DNA of 64,000 nt from Lenzites betulinus (GCA_022264855.1 JABYQU010000046.1:186001-250000); one strand, 5' to 3'. Shown: positions 1 to 11,620, counted from the first letter of the stretch. Translations and numbers: made by a program. The notes: a model not told the origin generated them from the letters alone.

Positions 1-1257
1 ATGCGACTACTTTGATCCAAACAGTTTCGCGTCACTCACTCGTTGCCACAGATCGAGGCCATCCCGACGCTCATCATGGCTTTCGTGATCTTGCTGCTCC
101 TCCCGTCTTTCCCATTCTCGGCCTCTTTCCTTACACCGCGTGAAAGGGCGATCGCACAGGCACGTCTCAACAGGGACCACCGCCCGCAGTCCCACGGCGG
201 CATGAACGGCTGGGTCGGCTTCAAGGCAGTTGTGAACGACGTCAATGCATGGGCTCTCATGTTGATATACGCGAGCTGTACGTCCACCTCCGCTCTGGTC
301 ATGCGATTTGGTCACTAAAGCATCTCGGTCTCAAGTTAACGTCGGTGTCGCTACGATCTCGTACTTCCTGCCTACGGCGAGTGGCACAAACTGTGCGCGC
401 TAGTGATCCGCCTACTGACTCACTGTGCAGCTCATCAATGAGCTCGGCTTCACTCCGCTCGCGTCTCAAGGCCTGACCGTTGCGCCCTACGCCGTCGGCT
501 GGCTCATGGTTGTCTTCCAGGCATGGCACAGCGATCGCACGCGCGACCGCGGATACCACATCATGCTCTCCACCGCGGTCTCCTGCATCGGGTACATTGT
601 CCTCGCTGCACTGGCTGGCCGTGGTACGAGCGGCCGCATGATTGGTGGGCGGTACTTTGCGCTGTTTTTGGTCGTTGGCGGAAATTTCAGTCTCTTCCCC
701 CTGGTCATGTGCGTTGGCTGCGTCCGTATCTTATAAGGTTATAAGCTATGCTAAAGAATCTGACAGGAGCTGGGCCGCGAACGTGTTCTCGCCCACATCG
801 AAGCGGGGCGTCGGCACCGCGTTCATCGTGTCCATTTCCAACTGCGTTTCCATGTATGTCTAACTCCGCTGCGCTAGCTTCTATGTATGCTTGACACTGA
901 CGGCGATCCTTATCTTTGCGGCGGCAGCGCGTCGCCCCAGATCTATTTCGACTCGGAGGACAACTTCAGGGACGGACACGCCATAGCCGCTGCGTAAGTT
1001 TGCACACCCTATAACTTGCAGCCGAGAATTGACACCAGTACAATATTCTTTCGGCCTCTGTTTGGACATGCAGGTGTCTCTTCACATCGTTTGTGTGCGC
1101 GTTTCTGCTTCGCACGCGTCTCGCACGCCTCAACAGACTCAACGCGGCGAAGGTGCGTGCGATTGAGGCAGCGTCGCAGTGGCCGGAGAAAGGAGAAGGG
1201 GCGGCGCCGGAGGGGGAGGTTTGGGATAACAGCCCACATTATGTTTTCATGACCTGA
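1..1257 (+). CDS. MFS transporter, DAL5/allantoate-permease-like, 3' part
   Basis: C-terminal half of a 12-helix major facilitator of the fungal anion:cation symporter (Dal5/Tna1) type, a plasma-membrane carrier for small organic acids or vitamins. The window opens inside the gene, near an intron that ends with the acceptor just before base 50. What is seen is the helix-6 region (AIPTLIMAFVILLLLPSFPF), the charged central loop with TPRERAIAQARL, and then helices 7-12, including the conserved GWLMVVFQAWHSDRTRDRG loop and SWAANVFSPTSKRGVGTAF. The reading frame is joined across several short introns (donors near 289, 708, 852 and 992). It ends NSPHYVFMT at a TGA at 1255-1257, a normal hydrophilic tail. 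Substrate cannot be told from sequence. The 5' half lies outside the window. Confidence 0.85.
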
Positions 1258-1675
1258 TATTCTGTCCAACGTCCGAGCAATGTTTTCTGCTGATGTTACA
1301 ATTGTACAACCGGGTGACGGTGGTGATCGAAGTCGCCGAATCCCGTTGTAGACATTTATAGACGCTCAATATCTTTAAGCTTGTCGAAAGGCCGGATCAA
1401 AACTCCTCCTAAGTATCACCGTCCACGTAGTCTCTCTCTGCCATGGAGCAGCAACCTCACTCTACTGCACATAACGGTTTAAACAAGCACGAATGGACAA
1501 GAGGGACGACGGAGACCAGTAAATTCGGCAGATTTATTCCAATATGAGCGGATCGGGCCCGGGCATCTGGGCGATGATATGACATGAGAAAACGAAAGAG
1601 GATGATAAATCACAATCTCTAGCTGCTGTACTTACCGACACTCGCTCCGATTACATTCAAGGTCTAACTCGTACT
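1258..1675. other. Intergenic, no gene seen
   Basis: 418 bp between the transporter stop and the decarboxylase start. It should hold the transporter 3' UTR and the decarboxylase promoter. I see no clear TATA box, repeat or RNA gene. Confidence 0.6.
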
Positions 1676-3686
1676 ATGGATATCGAGGAGTAAGTCCTGA
1701 GGAAGCCATCTCAACTCCGATACTTGTACAGCAGGTTGATCCCGTTTGCAGGTTCCGCAAGGCAGGGTACCAGGCGATCGACAGGATCTGCGACTATTTT
1801 GCGTCTCTGCAGGACCGCCCTGTGGTTTCGCAGGTCCAGCCCGGGTACTTACTAGATTCCCTTCCGAGTAAATTTTATCACTTCTCGCTCTCGCCGTTGC
1901 TAAAACAAGGCCCTGTAGCGCATCCTCCGGAGGACGCAGAGGACTTCACCGCCATCGCGGATGATTTCCAAAAGCTGATCTTGCCCGGCATCACAAACTG
2001 GCAGCACCCAAACTTTTTCGCCTACTTTCCGACCGCAGGGAGCTTTGAGGGCATACTCGGTGACTTGTACGCGTCGAGTGTGTCCAACCCGGGATTCAAC
2101 GTAAGAGTTTCCCAACCTGAAAGCATCCACATATAATTTTGACCGCACCCATGCCACTGGCAGTGGCTTAGCAGCCCGGCATGCACGGAGCTCGAGCAGG
2201 TAGTCATGGACTGGAGTGCGAAGCTCCTCGGCCTGGGCGATCACTTTCTCAATAGGAACGGCATCGGCGGCGGTGTAATCCAAGTAAGATATGTTTCCCT
2301 CAAATTCCGGCGACGTCTCGCTGATTAGACATTATCTAGACGACAGCCTCGGAAGCGTGCATTGTGGTCTGCGTCGCCGCCCGGGCTCGTTATGTGCGCC
2401 AGAACCCGGAAGTGAAGCTCCAAGATCTCGTCATCTACACTACGACGCAGACCCACTCTCTTGGTGTCAAGGCTGGGCTTATCTTGGGTCTGGAAGTTCG
2501 TCCGCTGGAAGTTACGTCTGAAGATCAGTATGGCCTCCGCGGAGAGACCTTGCAGAAAGCGCTCGTGGAGGACCTCGCCCGAGGGAAGCGGCCTTTTATC
2601 CTCAGTACGTGTCTGAACACTTGTGATTATCTGAAAATGCTAATGGATGTGGTGGTTTATAGTCGGCACTGTTGGGTCGACGTCCTCGGGTGCCGTTGAT
2701 AATATTGGGGAGATCGGGGAAGTCTGTGAGTATCTGGGTACAAGTGAGTCGGGTTTAAGGCATTGAGGCTGATGGCCTCGATACCTCCTAGTACAGGATT
2801 ATCCTTCCATATGGCTGCACGTCGACTCTGCATGGGCAGGCGTCGCAATGGCGTGTCCTGAATACCGTACATTCGGGCAGCTGGACCCAATCAACAAATA
2901 CGCTTCCTCCTATGACACGAATTTCCACAAAGTAAGCTGTGTACGAACCATATCTCAGAAATGCATCACCACTGATGAAATGCAGTGGGGATTGGTCAAC
3001 TTTGACGCGTCAATGTTATGGGTGAGGAACAGGCAAGATCTCACGGATGCGTTGGATGTAACCCCAGAGTTCCTGCGGACAAAACAGCATGATGCTGGTA
3101 CGTGATGCTCCTGCAACCGGTCTTGTAAGCTGAGATGAACTTCGACAAAAGGACTGGCTATCGACTATCGCAACTGGCAACTTGGTCTTGGCCGTCGTTT
3201 CCGGTCTCTCAAGGTGTGGTTCGTGCTCCGCCGCTACGGAGTTGTAGGCTTCCGAAAGCATATTCGCGAAGTATGGCTCACCTTCAGCTGCACGTTCAAT
3301 ATTCTGAAACGTGCGTACAGGGAATCGCCCTGAACGAATACTTCGTCTCCCTCATTCGTGCCTCTCCGGATTTTGAGCTGGTGACGACGCCCAGTCTCGC
3401 GCTCACAGTGTTCCGCCTCACGGTGCCGCCGTCCATCACACTCGCAGAAGATGAGGACGTCCTCGCAGTGCAAAACGACCTGAACCAGGAATTCCACAGG
3501 CGGGTGTCCAACGAGTCCGACAAGATCTTCCTCACGCAGACGAAGCTCAACAACACGTTCTGCATCCGCTTTGCCGTCGGGGCGCAGCGCACGCGCAAGG
3601 AGCACGTCGACCAGGCCTGGGACATAATACAGACCAACGCGCGAGCTGCTACGGAGGAGTGGGTGCAGAGCAGGACGAAAGGCTAA
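1676..3686 (+). CDS. PLP-dependent aromatic-L-amino-acid decarboxylase
   Basis: Group II pyridoxal-phosphate decarboxylase of the DOPA/tryptophan decarboxylase family, a cytosolic enzyme that removes the carboxyl group of aromatic amino acids to give amines. The start is ATG at 1676: a tiny first exon (MDIE) is spliced at GTAAGT to [19 protein letters not shown], the usual family N-terminus. Family landmarks follow in order: [13 protein letters not shown], the PLP-stacking histidine in [11 protein letters not shown], the PLP-binding aspartate in HVDSAWAG, the Schiff-base lysine in [16 protein letters not shown], and [17 protein letters not shown], which begins the C-terminal domain. The end is [10 protein letters not shown] with TAA at 3684-3686. 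Many short introns interrupt it. All catalytic residues I can place are present, so it looks functional. Tyrosine versus tryptophan preference is not decidable by eye. Confidence 0.9.
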
Positions 3687-4217
3687 ACGTATTCCAGGCT
3701 TTCGGGCGGCATCCGTCAGAGCGGTGTGGGTTCAGGTAATTATAATCGCGCCCGTGATGCTTCAGAGCCGCTCACGCCAAAGGTAACCGTTTCATATTAG
3801 ATATTTTCTGACCAGGTGTCTGTCTTAGTAGATTATGATGTTTTGAAGTCGTCCAGCCCACGACCATCTACACTGAGTCTGACCAGACTCGGACAAGCCT
3901 TTGCGGCTCTTCAAGACGGCAGAGCGCCCACTCGATCCTCTCGAAAGTCATCCCGCATTAAACCATCACCCAAAACGACGCCGGTAATGTTTCACAATCG
4001 CGTAAAAAGCTCTTGGGGATGCCCCTGGTTTCGCAGGGACGGAATTTATATGAACTCACTACATGGCGCGCGTCTGGGCCGTCCTTCACCACCTGCCACC
4101 ACGTAGCATAGTACGGACCAGACCTATCACTGGTGCTGTCGACACCGGCCTAAGTAAGTTTCACAAGTCCTCGTTCTCAGGTCATAACTCACGCCATCGA
4201 CCCATCATAGCTTCTTA
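3687..4217. other. Intergenic, no gene seen
   Basis: 531 bp. A 96-codon open frame lies at 3816-4106, but it matches nothing I know and has no intron pattern or domain, so I treat it as chance. Presumably the acyltransferase promoter and 5' UTR. Confidence 0.5.
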
Positions 4218-5573
4218 ATGGACGCAATATCTGTGGACAGATCAGGGAGACCCCCATTACCGTTTCTGACTTTCATTCTTCTTCCGGATGTTGCGCTTGC
4301 TGCAGTCATGGCGCTGCGGCCACCACCCATTATCCGCTTTGCCGCATCGCTCATCCTCATCACCACTATCATGTATGCAGCCATGACATATACCGTGGGG
4401 AGAACGGAGGACGACTACACCATAGGCAGCGCCGTCCTCGGCATCATGGTGCTGAACGTGATGCTCTTCACATGGCCACTCGACGCAGCGAAGGACATCC
4501 AGTACCTGAAATATCCGGGGCCTCTGGCCGAGAAACCTCTTTGGATGAGGTTCTGGCACTCGCTCTGCATGCTCCGCAACTATCGCCTCATTGGTACCAA
4601 TGCGCAAGTACGCCATATGATCCTCATGACGTTTCAACTCAGCTAACAGGCGTTTCCAGGTCGCGAACGTTCCCCCGCCGTACAAGGGAACAAGGACGCG
4701 GTATCTGATACGACGCGTCTGTCAGCTGCTCTTTACCCTCGCCATGCTCGATGTCATCGAAGCGTTCGTATTCACCCACAAGGAGTTGTACGATCCGTCA
4801 CGAAACGATGCGCACTTCCCCCCTGGTCTTAAGGGCTACCTCGCCCGATCTGCCTGCATGGCCCTCTGGCTTCTCACGAGCTATTCTGTGGTGAAAGCTG
4901 GCTATCTCGTTATGGCGATCATGGCCGTTGGAACCCACCTATCGAACCCTGAAGACTGGCCGGAGCTCTTCGGAAAGCTATCTGACGCGTACACCGTCCG
5001 CCGCTTATGGGGGTACGTTGTCTCCCCGCACTGCCTAACTCGCATAAGCGGATGTTGACCACAACCTCCCACAGGCGCACCTGGCACCAACTGCTCCGTC
5101 GTGTAAGTTCCTTGTTTGATCCTTGGCTGTTCCACGGAGCCGCAGCGCTCACCCCCGTTTGACATCTGTAGCACATGGCAGGCTGGGCGAACTTCGTCGT
5201 CGACACCCTGCGCATACCACGCGGCACCGTCCTCTCCTCGCAAGTGCAGGTGCACGTCGCGTTCACCGTGTCTGGGCTCCTGCACTGCACCGGCGATCTC
5301 GTCCTCGGCAAGGAATACTTCGGACACTCGTGGAAGTTCTTCGCCGCGAACGGCGTCGCAATCACCTTCGAGAGCATAGTGATCGGGCTCGCGCAGCGAG
5401 CGGGCATCCGCCGCACGACGTGGGCGACGCGCGCTGTGGGGTATGTGTGGGTGTGCCTGTGGCTCACGCGCTCTGTGAGGCTCTTCCAGGAGTGGATGTA
5501 CCGTGCGGGGGTCGGCCATGAACCGCTCTTCCCCTTTTCGACGACCAATGAGATCGTGGTGCCGTTTGTGTGA
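4218..5573 (+). CDS. Wax-synthase-domain membrane O-acyltransferase, copy 1
   Basis: Multi-pass ER-type membrane acyltransferase with a wax synthase domain, a family that in fungi transfers acetyl or longer acyl groups to lipids and terpenoid or other secondary metabolites. From ATG at 4218 the protein has several hydrophobic helices (FLTFILLPDVALAAVMAL and others). Then comes YPGPLAEKPLWMRFWHSL, which is typical of the family, the TVRRLWGRTWHQ segment split by an intron near 5012-5074, and the domain core with the likely catalytic histidine in SGLLHCTGDLVLGK. It ends NEIVVPFV with TGA at 5571-5573. Four exons or so. A very similar gene lies at 61668-63033 on the other strand. The acceptor substrate is unknown. 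Confidence 0.85.
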
Positions 5574-5681
5574 GCATATCTGACTCTACGCATAGGTGGC
5601 TCGCTCGCTGACGATTTACATCCGTAGCCGGAAGATCACAGGGTTCTAATGTTCCTGTGTTAAAAAAAGGGTGCCCACATG

Positions 5682-5728
5682 TTTTTTCTTCCCTTTTTTT
5701 TCTTTTTTTTTTCTTCTTTTCTTTTTTT
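5682..5728. repeat. Polypyrimidine (T/C) tract
   Basis: About 47 bases almost entirely T with scattered C, between two convergent genes (acyltransferase on + and threonyl-tRNA synthetase on -). On the + strand it lies 110 bp past the acyltransferase stop. It may sit in the 3' UTR overlap, or be simple low-complexity sequence. Confidence 0.7.
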
Positions 5729-5862
5729 GATCCTGCCGCGCTCGATCCGCATTTACAGATCCAGCATTCACCCTTACGTCTTCACTTGAAAAGCGTACTG
5801 TAGTAATGCCCGCATATTGTATCGCACCGTGACCTACATAGTACCACATCACGACGATCTAC

Positions 5863-8800
5863 CTACTCAAGCTTGTTGTGCAGACTCCTGTTGCTCTTCA
5901 GCGCGAGCAGCTTCTCGGTGATGACGTCGAGCGGGAGCGTCTCTGTGCGTGCCTTGGTGCCGACATCGTCGCGGTTGCGCACGTTGACTGAGCGGGTATC
6001 AAGCTCGTCCTGGCCGACGACTATCGCACACGCCGTTGAGTTAAATTGATGTTAGGACACTTGGAGGAAGTGAAACGCACCGAGAATGAAGTTATACTGC
6101 GCAATCTCGCCATTGCGGACCTTCTTCGGGAGGGTGTTCTCGCCGTTGTCGACGTCCACATACAACCCAGCCGCGGTGAGCTTCTCAGCAACCTCCGTGG
6201 CGTACTCCCTCTACAGCCTCGCATTAACCGCTGTCACATAAATCCAAAGCGAATACAAGACTCACGTAGGGGATAGCAACAGGGATAACGAGAACTTGGC
6301 GGGGCGAGAGCCAGAACGGCCTATTTGCACATGGAGTCAGCTCCGTTTTCCTGTTAACGACTATGATCGGGATTACATACCACTTGCCCGCAAAGTGCTC
6401 AGTGATGATCGCGATGAAGCGCTCCAGCGAGCCCAGGATCGCGCGATGAATGATGACCGGGCGCGCTGGGGGCCTGCCCGCATCTGCAGTGCCCTCGTCC
6501 GCGCTGCGGTACTTGAGGTTGAAGCGCTCGGGGAGCTGGAAGTCGAGCTGGATGGTCGCACACTGGAACGCACGCCGGAGCGCGTCGCGGATCGTGATGT
6601 CGATCTTGGGCCCGTAGAACGCACCGTCTCCCGGGTTGATCTCCCACTTGCCGGGGTAGAACTTCTCAAGCGCGCCCTTCAGTTGCTGCGAAGATGGTCA
6701 GCACATAGGGGAGTCATGAGAAGGGAGTGAAACGTACGTCCTCAGCCGTATCCCATGTCTCGAGGGTGCCGAGGTAGTTGTCAGGGCGGGTAGAGAGCTC
6801 TAAGTGGAACTCGAAGCCGAAAAGGCCGTAGATGTGCTGCATGAAGTCGAAGAGGGCAGCAATCTCGCCCTGGATCTGTAACGGGGTCAGCGTCAGTAAA
6901 TCGAGGCTCGCGCTGTGCACATACCTGCTCGGGCATGCAGAACACATGTGTGTCATCCTGCACGAATCGGCGCACACGCGTCAGACCCGTCAGGGCACCC
7001 GAAGCTTCATTACGATGGATGATCCCGAACTCGGCCATGCGAATGGGCAACTCCTTGTAACTCCGATCGCGAGAATCGAAGATTAGACAATGTCCGGGGC
7101 AGTTCATCGGCTTCAAGGCCCAGTTCTCCTTCTCGATATCGAGCGTGAACATGTCGTCTTTGTAGTTTTGCCAATGACCAGATGTTTCCCACAGCTTGCT
7201 GTGGTACATATTTGGCGAGATGACTGAGGGAAAATGAGCCTATATGCGACATTGTGCTGGATGGAGCGTACCTTCTTGGTATCCGCGCTTGAAGTACTCA
7301 GACTGCAGTTGGATTAATTAAACCTCCGGATCAAAAATGACATTTACTACATACCCGCATGAGCTCGACGAGCGTATTGTAGATGCGAGTGCCGTGTGGT
7401 AGGAAGAAGCAGCTTCCCGGACTTAGGTCATTGAAGAAGAATAGTTCTTGCTCCTTTCCAATCTTTCGGTGATCGCGCTTCGCAGCCTCTTCGAGGAACT
7501 TCTTGTACTCGGTGAGTTGCTTCTTGTCGGGGAACGAGATACCGTAGACACGCTGGAGAGAGTCGTTGTTGGCGTCTCCCAAGAAATATGACGCAGAGTT
7601 CTGGTAGAGATAATAAGAGTGTTAGAGCAGTTGATAGGATCATGCCGCAAGTCGCCATACCTTCGTGACCATGAACGCCTTGATCCTGCCGGTGTGGGGG
7701 ATGTGGGGACCGACACACAGATCGACCATAGGGCCGCAACGGTAGACAGTGGTGGAGGTGCCATCAGGGATCTTCGTCTCGATGATGTGCTTCTTGTATT
7801 TATTGTACTGCACCGACGTCAGCAAAAACACTGAGTTGCGTATATGCAGTCTCTCTCACCCCGAACATCTCAAGCAGTGTCTCCTTCGGAACAACAAGCC
7901 GCTCAAACTTCTGCTTCTCCTTGATTGCCAGGTCCGCGACCTTCTCGAGCGCAGGGTAGTCACCATTCACAACTGGCCTGGAAGAGAAAGGGCCTTGAGC
8001 AAACGAGATCCCCGTGCGTGCTATGTCGACTGACCTGTCTTCAATCGCCATCTCATAGAAGAACCCTTCGTCTGTCGGAGGCCCGATGCACAGGTGGCAA
8101 CCATAGTGACGCTCAGCAGCCTCGCCGAGGACGTGAGCAGATGAGTGCCAGAAGACGCGTTTGCCTGTCGATGGAGGGTCAGTTCGCCCAGGCGAGGATA
8201 TATGAGATGGCGAGACCTTCTGGGTGGTCGAAATCAAGCAGTTCGAGTGAGCACGAGCCTTCAAGAGGGCGTTCAAGGTCCCACAAGTTGCCATCCACCT
8301 TGAGGGGCGCGTTAGTACATGTCCAGCCTCCATATATTCCGATGCCGCAGAAAGATTCGCTTCAACACCAGACCAGCACGTATGTCTTGGTCACACTGGT
8401 CCAAACATACCCCCCAACGTTCCCCCAGTCCGACACGAATGAAACGTACCTTAGCGATGACCGTACGATCCGCAAGCCCCTGCGAGATCTCCTTCGCGAT
8501 ACTCAAAGGAGTCGTCTCCCAACTCGTTCCCTTTCGTTGCGAGCCGTCCTTCAGCGTGATAGAGATCTCCTGGCGCGGCTGGTCTGCAAGCCTTGGAGTC
8601 AGACAATCGCCGTGCAGCACAGGAACGCCCGATACACACTTTTGACCCATTCGTCATGCTCTGACTTGAGCTTCTCAAAGATTTTGAGACGGTGATCGAA
8701 GTATTCGGGGCGCGGGTCGAGCTACAGACATCCTCCTTCAGCACCGGGACCATGCACGCGACCTTCTCCTCCTCACCTCTAGTGGGTGCGCGGACCCCGC

Positions 8801-8905
8801 GTCCTTCGCCTTCTTATCCTTCTTCTTACTGTTTCCCTCCTGGTGTGGCGCATTCAATGCGGGGACCTGGGCTGGCTGGGACGTGGAGGAGACCGCGGAA
8901 GCCAT
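5863..8905 (-). CDS. Threonyl-tRNA synthetase
   Basis: Class II aminoacyl-tRNA synthetase that charges tRNA-Thr. Reading on the minus strand from ATG at 8905 ([13 protein letters not shown]) there is a lysine-rich leader ([12 protein letters not shown]). It is spliced to [18 protein letters not shown], then a TGS domain ([14 protein letters not shown]), the editing domain with its HxxxH metal site ([19 protein letters not shown]), and the catalytic core with the zinc cysteine in [13 protein letters not shown], motif 2 around [20 protein letters not shown] and HVFCMPEQ. The anticodon-binding domain ends [12 protein letters not shown] with TAG at 5865-5863. About a dozen short introns. Domain order and length are those of a normal cytosolic enzyme. 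An upstream in-frame ATG at 9028 would add a mitochondrial-type leader. Confidence 0.93.
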
Positions 8906-9028
8906 GGCGGTCGAGTGCAGACGTGTTCGGGTTGCTAGAAAGGGGCGACGGAGGGTGTTGCCAGCAGAACAGCGTACTATATACAGATGGCGGGGAACAA
9001 GCTGCTGAAATCGATGCACCCTCAGCAT
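8906..9028 (-). other. Possible mitochondrial targeting extension of threonyl-tRNA synthetase
   Basis: The frame stays open upstream of ATG 8905. An earlier ATG at 9028 adds 41 residues beginning MLRVHRFQQLVPRHLYIVRC. The extension has about nine arginines and three histidines and no Asp or Glu, and ends RTRLHSTA just before the inner Met. This is the composition expected of a cleavable mitochondrial presequence. Two start sites would give mitochondrial and cytosolic forms from one gene. This is inference from composition; the extension could also be untranslated leader. Confidence 0.5.
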
Positions 9029-9308
9029 TCGAAGTGGTCGTTGCGAGTCATATGCATCAGCCTGCGAAAATCCAATCTTATCTCGCGCGCATCGCTCACT
9101 CGGAGTCCGAGCCCGACTCGGGACGTCGATGGACGATGCCGACTCGCCATCTAATCTCATCCGCGGACTTCTCAGTCGCAACATGCGTTGTGGAACTAGA
9201 GTGGTATGCATCATCCTGGAAGCATACAGATAGGATACATAGAGTAGAGCGGGGGGAATTCCGGTGATAATGTAGGTATGTATATATGGGACACAGTATC
9301 GTACATAG

Positions 9309-9998
9309 CTAGGGAGAGGAATGAGACAAGATGCTCCCTCCAAAACGCGGGGACGCGCAGGAGTCGGCGGGAGAGTCGTCGGAGTCCGAGGAATCATCGG
9401 CATTGTCTGCTTCCTCCTCTTCGGGACGGCGGGGCCAGGACACCGACAGCATGCCGTTCTCGAGCGTAGCCTCCAGGTCGTCGGTCTGCATCGGGAATTA
9501 GTGAAAAGGCTTGCGTCAGGCGGGCACGAGTGTGCACTCACAGTACAACCCGCAGGGATGCTTATCACGCGACGGAACGTGCCATACTTCAACTCGCGAA
9601 TCTGGGACGGTCCGGAGGAGGCCTGGACGCGCGCCCGATTCGTGTTCACGGCAGGCGCAGGACGGCGCTCTCCTTGGACCACAAGTCGTCCATCGACCAC
9701 GTCGAGAAGCACCTCGTTCGCGCGGAGCCCCGGGAGCTCGAAGAGCGCGGTGATCGTTGCACTTTCGCCGTCGTCCCACAACTCCATCCTGTATGATACA
9801 ACAGAAATATTCATGAGCCTGGATGTCCGGGGACGTGCAGAGCTTTACTCACCGAGGCTTGTAAACCCGCTGTTGTTGCATTTGCCGAACTCGCAAAGCG
9901 GATGCAAGTCTGACTGCCTCGTCCCTCGTGAGATCCCTCCCCATGCGTTTCCTGACTGCCAGAACTAGCTTCGTGGTCTTCGTAGGGCGTCCGGTCAT
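9309..9998 (-). CDS. Small heat-shock protein (HSP20/alpha-crystallin), copy 1
   Basis: ATP-independent holdase chaperone that forms oligomers and keeps unfolding proteins soluble. From ATG at 9998 on the minus strand the N-terminal exon is MTGRPTKTTKLVLAVRKRMG... ending QQQRVYKPR. After an intron comes the alpha-crystallin domain start MELWDDGESATITALFELPG, then DGRLVVQGERR and IRELKYGTFRRVISIPAGC. After a second intron there is the last strand, DLEATLENGMLSVSWPRR, and an acidic Ser/Asp-rich tail ending at TAG 9311-9309. About 190 residues, normal for a fungal HSP20. The copy at 12744-13491 has introns at the same two positions, so the two are paralogues. A longer upstream start in the same exon (to 10106) is possible but lacks family support. 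Confidence 0.88.
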
Positions 9999-10654
9999 GT
10001 CGTTAACGGCAAATGTAAGGGGGGAGGGAGCTCGAAAGTAGATAAGAGGCTGGGCGGACGGTGGGAGAGGATGCGGCACGCTGTATGCTGCTGCTTTATA
10101 TTGCACGGCATGGAGATTGACTCACATCAGACGCGGATGTGACTTATCGCCTCCTGTGTATGGTGTGTGAGTCCCCCATATTGACGTCGACCTTGTGAGC
10201 CTCGATAATGACTCGGTTATGTCAGTAGCCCGTCCCAGGCACCTTTCGCCGAAGCTAGACTGTTTTCCGCGACCTCGGTAACCTAAACGTCCTCGGAACA
10301 TCTCCGAGAGCATCTTCCTGCTCATATGCTGGCAATCGTAGTGACTTAGGAGTCAATCTTACAGGACTCTACGGTAGGTGTGTTAGCGCCCGCTCAGGGC
10401 GGAAGCACCTGGAAGCACGCGAGTCAGAAACTGATGTTGCAAGCGTGGGCTTCACGTCAACGCAAGGGCTTCCTCGCGAGCCGCGATAAGTATGGCGACA
10501 CGTTTTCTACACGTTGAAGGCGTGAGGCGGAGCAGCGCACGAGGACTCGGCTGCAGGCAAAGGGCATGTTATCGGTACGCCGCAGAGCGAATGAATTAGG
10601 CACCAGGTCTACAGAACATGGGGTGCGTCCGGGTGTACATGTGTTCTAAGGTGT
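9999..10654. other. Intergenic: promoter of small heat-shock gene and 3' flank of QCR8
   Basis: 656 bp holding the minus-strand heat-shock promoter (TATA-like box above) and the downstream flank of QCR8. No other gene, tRNA or repeat was recognised. Confidence 0.55.
10095..10101 (-). promoter_or_regulatory. TATA-like box of small heat-shock gene copy 1
   Basis: ATATAAA on the minus strand, about 97 bp upstream of the ATG at 9998, a sensible position for a strongly inducible heat-shock promoter. No convincing heat-shock element triplet was seen next to it. Confidence 0.4.
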
Positions 10655-11256
10655 TTAGTGCGCGCCGTGGCCAGCGACGTGGGCCGCCTTGCTATTTTGC
10701 CATGTGTCGTAGCGCTTCGCCCACGAATAGGTGCCGTAACCTGGAATGATGCTTAGCCGCCACACTTCCGATAGAACGCGAGTGGGAAGGGCGTGGTGGA
10801 ATGCGTCAGGCGCGTTTACGCACCAATGGCGAAGGGGATGACCCAGTAGACGGCTTGCGAGGACAGGCGGCGGTACCCGTTGAAGATGTAGCCACGGATG
10901 ATGTTGTGGACGGCGCGCTGCTTGAAGGGCGAGAGGCCTATGTTCGAGAACGTTGTATGTTGATTTCGTCGAGGAGAACCGCATCCCAAGCAAGAGTTCG
11001 GTGTTAGTAGAGACTCTCCGCCTGATACTATATCCACGCACCGTACTGGACAATACCCTTCTGCTGCTGAACGCCCTTGTCTCCCCACCACAGGTTCTAA
11101 GGGCCCTCGCTTAGCAATGCGTCCTCTAACCCACATGCGGCAGCTTCACTCACGTAGACCTTGGCTGGAATAATGGATTGAATCTCAGTGTGATACGCAT
11201 ACAGTCATGTACTTACGGCCAGGCATGTCACTCCTACGGATCTCCGTGGGCCTCAT
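10655..11256 (-). CDS. QCR8: Cytochrome b-c1 complex subunit 8
   Basis: Small single-helix subunit of respiratory complex III in the mitochondrial inner membrane, bound near cytochrome b at the quinone site. Five short exons on the minus strand join to about 101 residues: MRPTEIRRSDMPG, then PKVY, then NLWWGDKGVQQQKGIVQY, then GLSPFKQRAVHNIIRGYIFN with GYRRLSSQAVYWVIPFAIG, and finally YGTYSWAKRYDTWQNSKAAH. The order SPF-Q near the middle, FNGYRR and the C-terminal W..YD..NSKA are hallmarks of the UcrQ/QCR8 family, and the length is right. The end is HVAGHGAH with TAA. It is divergent from OST4, with 229 bp between their start codons. Confidence 0.9.
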
Positions 11257-11485
11257 TGTCGCAGACTTCGGGCAGCAAAGACACAAGTGGAAGAGAGGGA
11301 GAGAAAAGCGCTGTTCGTCGTCGGCGTGGACGGTTCGGGTGGTTTCGTAGAGAGGCGCCGCGCACATCCCGACGGCGAGCGACGCCAAATATGGCCAAAC
11401 ATCTCTCGTCGGCGACCACGACAGGTCCGTTGCTCCTGCGTTCGGTCATTTACTTGCTCATGCTTTCTGGCAGCTTGAAGCCGCA

Positions 11486-11620
11486 ATGATCAGTCACAAC
11501 ACTCTTTACAATCTCGCGAACTCGCTGGGCATGCTCGCAATGTTCACGGTGGTGCTTTACCACTTCGTCGCGGTCAATGCGCGCCACATGGCTCGTAACG
11601 GCAACACGGTGTCCCAGTAG
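11486..11620 (+). CDS. OST4: Oligosaccharyltransferase subunit OST4 (44 aa)
   Basis: Mini-protein of 44 residues encoded by one exon from ATG 11486 to TAG 11618-11620. It is a single membrane helix that in yeast and animals joins the catalytic Stt3 subunit to the other OST subunits in the ER for N-glycosylation. The sequence starts MISHNTLYNLANSLG and continues VVLYHFVAVNARH. This matches the known OST4 pattern of MI near the start, ANxLG, then VVLYHxVAVN, and the length fits (36-40 residues in other species). It could easily be missed by gene finders because of its size. It probably shares a promoter region with QCR8 upstream on the other strand. A pyrimidine-rich stretch with CAG just before the ATG hints at a 5' UTR intron. 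Confidence 0.88.
   Translation: MISHNTLYNLANSLGMLAMFTVVLYHFVAVNARHMARNGNTVSQ

Noticed and set aside
3816..4106. 96-codon open frame before acyltransferase copy 1
   Set aside because: Low-complexity Ser/Arg/Pro text with no family similarity that I recognise.
1676..5573. A psilocybin-like or other named pathway from the decarboxylase and its neighbours
   Set aside because: The decarboxylase is a PLP enzyme, not the PsiD-type phosphatidylserine-decarboxylase family, and no kinase or methyltransferase of that pathway is adjacent.
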